From: Polyrhizophydium stewartii
Lineage: Eukaryota; Chytridiomycota; Chytridiomycetes; Rhizophydiales
Direction: 5' to 3'
DNA: 21,587 bases
Assembly: GCA_027604665.1 (NCBI GenBank)
Contig: JADGIZ010000172.1
Location: forward strand, 1 to 21,587
Shown here: positions 8,477-16,085 of the stretch, piece after piece
Numbering within the stretch: the stretch's first letter is position 1
Layout of the letters: every line of letters starts with the position of its first letter
Made by a program: the position numbers and the translations under genes
The notes under the pieces: model-generated
What the model saw: the letters and a program-made list of their open reading frames with translations, nothing else
Told to the model about the DNA's origin: nothing
Databases searched by the model: none

Positions 8477-11400
8477 TCAGGCTGGCAGCGCATCGCGCAC
8501 ATTCTGCAGCCCCGCCACGACGGGAATGCCCATGGCGCGTGCCTTGAGCCTCATGTTGATATCGCGCGTCACAAGCACCACTGCCGGTGGCAGGCCCGGC
8601 ATATACCCCGGCGACGCCATCTGCTCCAACATCTTCCGCAAACACGTCTGCAAGATGCGGTCGTCGCTCGAGCGCACCGCAACGCCATTGAACGTCTCGC
8701 CATGCCCGCCGCGTGCCTCGACGCCAAGTCGCGTGTTCATGACCGCACTCCCTTGCATCGTCTCGATCCGCAGCACGCCACGCAGCTTCAAGTCTGCATC
8801 CTCACTCGCCGGATCGTCAAAGACCGACTCCAGAAACGCCACGACCTGGCTCGCCTCGCGGCCGCGCCGGTCCGACTCGGCCAGCCCGCGCACTTCGGTG
8901 AGCACCGCGTGAGGGATGATAAACTGCCACGTCCGCGTCCGGACCGCCTTGACGACCTCGTCAAACATCTGGATCAGGTAGCTCGTGTCCAGGACGATGC
9001 GCGTCGTGTTACGGTCAAACAGCATCTCGGCGGGTCCCATCCGCATGCCCGCATGCGAGATCTGCTTCTGAATTCTGTCGCGCTGGTCCTGGGCGAGATC
9101 AAGTTCCGCCAATCCACACATGTGTGCGTCAGAAACCCCCTCTGGTCAAAAGGAGAAGCGGCACACGTCGCTTAGGCGATCCAGATGCCACTCACCTTGA
9201 GTTCCTGGATCTCCTTGTCCTTGGACGCAAGATCCACAAGGGCTCGCAGAGACTCAAACATGCCAACTGGCGGCGCATTCAATGGTTTTCCAGCTGCGGC
9301 CTGCTTCTGGCGTGCGCTGCCGATGCCGTCGCCCCGCTCATCCTCGATCTCGAGATCCTCAAACCGTACAGTCTTGATGCTCTCACTGCTCTGGCCCGTC
9401 GAGGGGTCAGACTTTCGCCGGGCTGCAAGATCGGGTCAGCACATAGAGCATCACACCAAGCATGCGCACATGAGAGGCGCACCTATCTTCCCGGCATCCA
9501 GCGAAGCAGCAGGAGCAGGCGTGGGGTTGATCTTATGGGTTGCGCTCACGGCGGCAATCAGCACGTCCATTCGCGTGCAGTGCACAGGGAGCACCTGTTC
9601 GTGGTCCATTTTCGCCCACGTCACAAGAAACGGCTGCGATCGCACCGCCCGCTCGGCAACGGCCCGCCCGCCGTGCGTCTCGTTCAAGGGCACAAATCCG
9701 CGCAACCACGTATCCTCGGGCACAAACGAGTCCGCGGGCAGCTGCATGGCGTCGCGTATCACACCGCTGAGGTCGCGCGTATGTCCACACAAGGCTGCGA
9801 GTGCGTCGCGAGTCCGACGCGCAGCATCCAAGCACTCCTGCAGTTCCAGCATGCGGGAAGTCAGACATCCACTCACACCAACTGCCGGTAAGCACGCCCT
9901 GCACACTTTCCCGCACCTTCCAAGGTACAAAGCGCGCACAGAGCTTGCAAGAACTGGACAAGGCCCAAAACAGAAACACCTGGTTCGCAATCGCCAGGCC
10001 ATGCAGCGTCTCGGGTTGCAGTGTCGCAAGGCACTTGGGGTCTGGCGCGCACACACAGTCGCTGAGAAGCTCGCACGCGTATTCTTGGAGCAGATTGCGC
10101 ATGTCGTCGCCCATCTCCGCCTGCGTGTTGATATGGATTGTCGCGATGGCAGTCATTGTGATCCAGAGCGGCGTGAGCGAGTCGTGTCTGTTGTCAGGAT
10201 CACGAGAGAGCTCGCGCTCAAGCGTGTATTTGAGCAGCTGCATCGACTGCGGGAATAGATCGAGCCTGTGCGTTTGCTCGCTGTCAGTTGAGACACGCAG
10301 AGAGCCCTCCTCGCTGCTGTGCACTCACGCTATACGCTCTAGCAGCATATCGACGACCCGAAGGACCTCGATGACGATGCCTTCGGGCATTTCTTCGGCC
10401 GACGCCGCCTCGGTGAAGCGGGCCATTATGACAACAAAGCCCTCGCGCGCACTTTCGAGCGGCTGCTTGACGCACATGGCGCGGAGGCTGTAGCATACGG
10501 CCTCGAGCGGCCGTTGCATCTGCTTGTACAACAGCGAAGCCTTGTTATAGTACAATCCTGCGGTGGCGGGGGTCAGCATAAGCCTCAACAACGCAACGCC
10601 GCCGCACTTGTCCCTGCCGCCCACCATTCTCAGGAAAGCAGTGCGCCGAATAGTGGTACAGCTCAAGCGAGCTCTCCAGCACTGGCCCCGTCTCAAAGTC
10701 GTAATCCGAAAACAGCTGCGCGCGGTACCTCCCGAGGTCGGCCAGCGGGTTGAAATTCTTGTGTGCCTGTGGGTTGATCTTGATCGACGCAACGTGCAGG
10801 TTGCCGCTGGATCCGCTCACAAGGACGCCCTGCTTCTTGAGCAGATCGACAAAGATGCGCTCGACGGCGTTCATCCACACGCGCCACTCGGCAGCCCACT
10901 CTTGAGTGATCCTGCCCTGCTTTGCGTGGTGCCGTAGCTGCTCGATGCGCGGGTACACGGCCCACGCCCACAGCCGGCCGTGGATGTGGTGCTTTTGAGC
11001 GAGGCGAGTATCCGCGTCCATGAGCTGCACGTACTTATCGGCGACGCTGAGCGTTTCGGCAAGCATCTGCGCAAGCTCCTCCCTGGACTGGGGCGGCCGC
11101 AAGAAGTCTCGGGTGGCCTTGAGTCGCTTCATGGACTCTTCGTACTGGCAGATCTCGGATAGGAGGTGGTTCCGCGGGCCCACTTCGGCTTGAGGCCGCG
11201 CCGGTGGCGGCGGCGTCGGCTCCGATGTCACAGCCGGCTCCTGTTGGGCCTCGCTGTGGAGCTCAACAAGCTCGTCCGAGCCGGCAGTGCCTGATCGCTT
11301 GAGCAGGCGGACGGGACCGTGCGGCTGGAGCGACGACACGGGCGAGCGGATCGACTCGTCGTCTCCTCGGCCACGGCCACGGCCTCGACCCCGGCCCCGG

Positions 11401-11796
11401 CCACGCCCTCGACCCCGGCCCCGGCCACGCCCTCGATCGGCTCCTCTCGCTGCATCGTCCTCCGGATGGGCTGTGTGTTGGGCCGAGGTATGAGGCAGAC
11501 GGTCCGCTGGCCGAGGCCGGGCCCATTGCTCCGGCGTGATCGCCGGCTCGTCGGGCTCGGCTGCGTCGAAGCTGCTAGCGAGCTGTCAGCATCGTCGAGA
11601 GCGGGTCTGCGGTCAGATGCACCCACAGTTGGAAGCTGTCGCTGTCGTCGCCGTCGCTGCGGGAAGCGCGGCCTCCGCCACGTCTTCCACGGTGCGACGC
11701 TCCTCGACCGCCGCGTGCGCCGCGGCCGCGACCCCGGCCCCCGCGGCCTCTGCCCCGCGGCGCTGTGGTGTCGCCAGCTTCGCCCGAGATCTCCAT
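8477..11796 (-). CDS. SMG6: SMG6/EST1A-like protein with RG-rich N-terminus and PIN endonuclease domain
   Basis: Minus-strand exons: 11796-11627, 11574-10625, 10557-10329, 10265-9917, 9837-9483, 9422-9196, 9088-8477; 963 residues. SMG6 cuts mRNAs near premature stops in nonsense-mediated decay; EST1A homologues also touch telomerase. The N-terminus is an RGG/RG-rich segment (exon 1 and the start of exon 2). An EST1 region follows: an early helical part, then LYYNKASLLYKQMQRPLEAVCYSLRAM, the EST1 signature, rebuilt across intron 2. After FVPEDTWLRGFVPL and an acidic FEDLEIEDE stretch, a coiled coil is formed across intron 6. The PIN domain ends the protein, with acidic residues near Asp794 (VLDTS), Glu825 (LTEVRGL), Asp903 (SSDDRIL) and Asp936 (VTRDIN). 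These match the three catalytic Asp of human SMG6, so it should be an active nuclease, unlike SMG5. The start is uncertain: the ATG overlaps that of the divergent TFC4 gene. Intron 1 is the weakest call. Confidence 0.88.
11364..11435 (-). repeat. RG dipeptide coding repeat in the SMG6-like protein
   Basis: On the minus strand about twelve consecutive Arg-Gly pairs are encoded by GC-rich 6-nt units, with a 24-nt higher-order repeat visible twice (around 11386-11409 and 11410-11433). With the RGG-rich exon 1 it forms a GAR-like region. Confidence 0.85.
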
Positions 11797-14015
11797 GTCC
11801 GGCGGAAGGCGCCCGCTCGCTTCGGCGAGCAAGCGTCGTGCAGAGGACCCGCCCGACACGGCCCGGACCGCCGCGGCGCCACAGGCCACGGCTGAACCGC
11901 TGCACAGCATGGACCTCGACGCCGTCATCCAGAGCCTGACGGAGACGCAGCCCGGCGCTGACCTCGGCGACGTGTCGTCCGACTGGGGCATCACATCGAA
12001 TCTCGGACTCACGCTGCAGCCTGACGGGATCACGCCCGCTGAGCTCGGCGCACAGCGAGCCAAGGGCAGCCGGCTCAAGTTCGGCCCAAGCTATGGAGAT
12101 ATGGGCGGACCCTCCACAGATGCATTTGACGATGACGACGATGACGACGACGAGCAAGACGATGTCGGCGATCAAGGTGACCACGAGGACGAAGACGGGG
12201 ACGACGACGAGGGGAACCATCTTGCAGACGACGACTTTGTTCCGGTCGAGATTGAGTACGTCGCAATAGAGCGGATCTTCACGAGAGTGTGAATGCCTGC
12301 GCGAGCTGACGCGAGCGTCGGGGGCTCAGGAAGCAGATGAACGACGCAATCGGGTCGGTCGGCGTCCAGCAGGACTACCAGCAGGTGCTGTGGGAGGAGG
12401 ACCAGGAGGCCCTGCGCGAGATCAGCGAGCATCTCGGCCCAGAAGACGGCGGAATCTTTGTGGATCTGCCCTCGGAGATGGGCCGCGGTCGCAAGCGCAA
12501 CAAGCGGCGACCCCGGCCACAGCGCGAGCGACGTGTGAGCAGGCATCGCGCGGTGGTCGCTCAGAGTTGGCCAGCAGCGCTGACCCGTCGCGGCTCAGAC
12601 GCAAGTGAAACTGCCCGATCACCTGCAGCTGGTCTTTGGCGAGGCCAGCCAGGCGTACACGAGTGGTGATTTTTCGGCCGCGATCGACCACCTGCACGAG
12701 GTCATCCGCCAGGTGCCGCATGCGCAACAGGCGTGGTCGATGCTCGGCTTGATCCACGACGAGCTCGGCGACAAGGTCAAGTCGCTGCAGGCAAACTTGC
12801 TGGCCGCACATCTCACTCCAAAGGACGCAGACCGGTGGAAGACGCTCGGCCAGATCTCCAGGTGGGCTGCGCACCCGCGATGTGAGATGCTGCGACGCTC
12901 GCCGTCTTGCTGACGTGCGTCCTGCAGCGACCTCGGCGACGTCAACCAGGCACTCTACTGCTTCACCAAGGCGCTGCGCGCCATGCCCGACGACTTTGAG
13001 TGCAAGTATGACCGCGGCATGATCTACCGCCAGATGGGGCGGCTCGAGCTGGTGCGTTTGTCTCCGCCGACTGGCGCTGTGCGTTGAAGGAGAGCGAAGC
13101 CCACACTTTATTACGCATACCCTTGAGGCCTCGCAGAGCAGACTGGCGCTGTAAATGATGTGCCGCGGCTGACTGACCCACACATGGTGCCTGCAGGCAG
13201 CATACGACTTGCAAGCCGTGCAGCAAAAGTACCCAGACGACGTCAACATTGCCAAGGAGCTCGGAAAGATTTACTACGAGCTCGACGACATTCCGCAAGC
13301 GATTCGCGTCTTTGAAGGCCTGATGGACGCCGATGCCTTCAGGCCGCTCGATGCCGTGCGCGGCGGTGTCGTTGACATGTTTGACGAGTTTGGCATCATG
13401 GCTGCCACTCACGAGCAGCCCGGCGAGTCTTTTGCGACACAATCCTTCAAGTACCGCATGGGGCTCGAGGAGATCAACATGCTGTGCGAGCTGTACCTGT
13501 CGGTCGCCGACCACGAGAAGATGATCAAGGCTCTCAAGCTGGGCGTCGGCCGGCTCGACGGCATCCCTCTCGGCACAGTCGACTTTGACTCTGACGACGA
13601 CTTTGATCCCAACCTGCCAAACAGCCGTGCGCTGCCGCTCGATCTGCGCGTCAAGCTGGGCATTGCGCGTCTGTATCTCAAAGACATCGAAGCTGCACAG
13701 GTGCGCCAGTGCCGCGACGGCTTTGCCGTGGCTCGTGCTCGAGCGTGCTGACGGCCAGATGTGCCCTGATGTGCTCAGATGCATTTTGAGGTGCTGTACA
13801 GCGAGGACATCCTCGAGTACGCAGAGTTATTCCTGGACGTGGCCGAAGCGTACATGGGTGCTCGCTTGTTCTCGGCGGCTTTACGCGTCTTTGAGATGCT
13901 AGAAGGCTACGAGGATCTGCTCACCGGCGAGGTTTTTGCGAGTATGGCCAAGTGTCACCGCCAGATGGGCAGCGACGAGTCGGCGATCGAGTACTACAAG
14001 AAAGGTGCGGCTTCT

Positions 14016-14046
<31 letters not shown>

Positions 14047-16013
14047 GCATTTGTGCGATGCTTGCTGATTGCGTGGGCATGCATGCAATCGGCCAGCCCT
14101 CAAGAAGCAGCCTGATAACGTCGACTACAACCGCGCTCTTGGTTACATCTACGAGGACATGGGCGAGACCGACTTGGCCTTCAAGTTCTTCCACGAAGGC
14201 AAGCCGCAGAGATGGGCAGGAACTTGGTTGTCGCAGATCTGTCGTGCAAGACTGACACGCGGGTATAGCCAACGTTGAAGCAGATCGGCTGTCCAAGCAG
14301 CCCATGGAGCCGCAGCGGCTGGCCCAAAACGCAACGTCGCTTATGCTGCTTCAGGACGAGGAGCGCCGGCGGCAGAAGCGGCTTGCCGAAGACAAGCAGC
14401 GCGAAAAGTCGGCCGAGGCCGTGCGGCACCTGGAAAACAGCACGACTTTTGGCGTGTTCAATGAGCTGCGCAGAAAGGACGTTCTCGATGCGGCGCAAAA
14501 GGTGGATAGGCCATTGTTTGGTTGGAATGCGCGGGCTGGATGCGCCGTTGGCTGACTGTCGAGATGCACAGGCCGAAATGCTGCGTTGTGCACGCAAGCT
14601 CATGGCGCGCTTCCAGAGCACCAAGATCTTCTTTTCGACCCGCAAACTCAAGAGGCTGCGTTATGAGACACTCGGAAGTGACGCGGCAGCATTGAGCGAG
14701 CTCAATCTTGACGGCGCCGGCGCCGGTGGTGACGGTGACGGTGGCGATGCCGAGGCAAGCGATGCCAAGGTTGGGTTGGACGGCGCAGACGGAAGCATGG
14801 TTGTCGAGGGCGTCTCGATCAGCGACTGGCTCAATGTCTTTGTCCAGGTGCGCGGGACAGCGTGGCGTGGCAAGGATGTTTGTTGCACGTTGCTGACGTT
14901 TTAGAAAGTACGCTTTATTCATGGCGCGCGAGGACAAGGGCGACGAGGCGCATGCCGCCCTGGCCATCGCGCTGGACGCAGCGGTCTTCAACCAGTCGCA
15001 GACAAAGCGCATGTTCCTGCGCTGCATCATGCTTGGTGAGCATGCCGCGGCAACGTGCAAATGCACACGAATGCGACGACAATGGCTGCTGACGACTCGA
15101 TGCCAGCCATCGCCATTTACACGGGCAACTATGCGCGCGTGTCCGAGTCGTGTCGCTGGATAGCCGCGACGATGCCATACGCCAACGACTCGTACCGCAT
15201 CTACTGCGCCATGTATGCCGGGTGGGTATCTGCTGATTGTGCAGCATGTCGGAGACCAACAACAATGCTTACAACAGCAAACGCGCAGCGGCTCTGCGGC
15301 GACAGAGGCGTTTGGCACGAACGCCAACCAAAAGTACTTTTACCGCCAGCTCCGGCAGCTCTGTGGCGACGAGAGGCAGAAGGTGCCCCAGACGAACCAC
15401 CCTGTTTTGATGACCTTTTACGGGCACGTTCTGTGTGCGGCGCGGATGTACGGCACGTCGATTGGTGCGTGCCGCAGCCGGGCTTGCGCTGTGATGTGCC
15501 AAGCGAAGGGGGCGGGGGCGGAAGCTGATGGTTTTTGTTTGCAGAGTACTATCTCCGCGCGTACCAGTTGACGCCAAAAGACCCCATCATCAACTTGGCA
15601 CTTGGGAGCGCGCACGTGCACCGCGCCATGCAGCGCAAGAGCGGCAGCCGGCACCACCATATTGTGCAAGGGTTTGCGTTCTTGTACCAGTATGCGGAAC
15701 TGCGGGGCGAGTGTCCAGAGACCAATTACAACATTGCGCGCGCGTTCCACCAGATTGGCAAGTGTTCTGCCCGGAGTTCTGAGAGTGTGGTGGTGGCTGT
15801 GTGTGGACCTTGCTGCGAGACTTGGCTGCTGACGCGCGTGCGGTTGGCGGTGCAGGCCTCAACCACTTTGCGGTTCCATACTACGAGAAGGTTCTGGCTG
15901 TCAGGACTGCCAAGTTGCGACCGTTTGCAGCATACAATCTGTCGCTGATTTACTCGTCGATTGGGTCGTCTGGGCTGGCGGAGCTGACGCTCAAGGAGCA
16001 CTGCACGCTGTGA
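11795..16013 (+). CDS. TFC4: Transcription factor IIIC TPR subunit (Tfc4/Sfc4/GTF3C3)
   Basis: Fourteen exons: 11795-12288, 12330-12534, 12599-12861, 12928-13051, 13197-13700, 13779-14004, 14097-14198, 14269-14501, 14572-14847, 14909-15035, 15107-15221, 15289-15464, 15545-15757, 15856-16013; 1071 residues. This subunit scaffolds TFIIIC at tRNA-gene A boxes and recruits TFIIIB in the nucleus. An acidic N-terminus (Asp run near 12128) precedes a basic patch (RGRKRNKRR) and TPR helices: AIDHLHEVIRQVP, QAWSMLGLIHDELGD, LYCFTKALRAMP, ELYLSVADHEKM. The C-terminus is diagnostic: HHHIVQGFAFLYQYAELRG, ARAFHQIGLNHFAVPYYEK and AAYNLSLIYSSIGSSGLAE, matching human GTF3C3 order. A second Met at 11909 is an alternative start and would leave room for a promoter. 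Introns 7 (14199-14268) and 13 (15758-15855) need GC donors. Junction 15221/15289 is the least certain. Intron 6 holds a GT microsatellite. The stop is 72 nt from that of the convergent CEP19-like gene. Confidence 0.9.
12127..12220 (+). repeat. GAY-rich acidic coding repeat in TFC4 exon 1
   Basis: A run of GAC/GAT/GAG codons encodes eight consecutive Asp and then mixed Asp/Glu with a few Gly and Gln. It makes the N-terminal acidic segment of the TFIIIC subunit. Confidence 0.85.
14015..14043 (+). repeat. GT dinucleotide microsatellite in TFC4 intron 6
   Basis: About 14 uninterrupted GT units lie 10 nt after the donor of the 92-nt intron 14005-14096. It is a simple microsatellite and a candidate polymorphic marker. 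Confidence 0.95.
14199..14268 (+). other. GC-AG intron 7 of TFC4
   Basis: The TPR-coding frame runs to a phase-1 G at 14198 and resumes at CCAACGTT (14269) as Ala-Asn-Val. The boundary reads AAG followed by GCAAGC, the textbook GC-donor context. CTGAC lies upstream of the TATAG acceptor. The only frame-compatible GT donor nearby (14241) would leave a 28-nt intron. Confidence 0.85.
15758..15855 (+). other. GC-AG intron 13 of TFC4
   Basis: Family conservation requires FHQIG to join LNHFAVPYYEK. The exon ends in G at 15757, followed by GCAAGT; the acceptor is GTGCAG at 15855, with GCTGACGCG about 25 nt before it. The GT inside GCAAGTG (15762) breaks the frame. Confidence 0.88.
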
Positions 16014-16085
16014 GGACTGAATGAAAATGCGGACTTGCACACATACTCGAACATGCTTGTGTGCGCACGTGTATGCGCTGGACGC
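16014..16085. other. 72-nt convergent gap between TFC4 and the CEP19-like gene
   Basis: Both stops face each other across only 72 nt, so the two 3' UTRs almost certainly overlap on opposite strands. No AATAAA was found on either strand. Confidence 0.7.

Noticed and set aside
9838..9916. Possible coding stretch with WCEWM, similar to a W-x2-W patch seen in SMG proteins
   Set aside because: It is open in the exon 4 frame, but only the 79-nt intron (AAG/GTGCGG to CTGCAG with CTGAC) keeps phase into the following exon. Donors inside the stretch break the frame.
11228..12220. 330-codon minus-strand ORF starting in an acidic-complement Val/Ile run
   Set aside because: It is antisense to TFC4 exon 1 and overlaps the SMG6 exons in another frame. 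The Val/Ile stretch is the reverse complement of the Asp codons.
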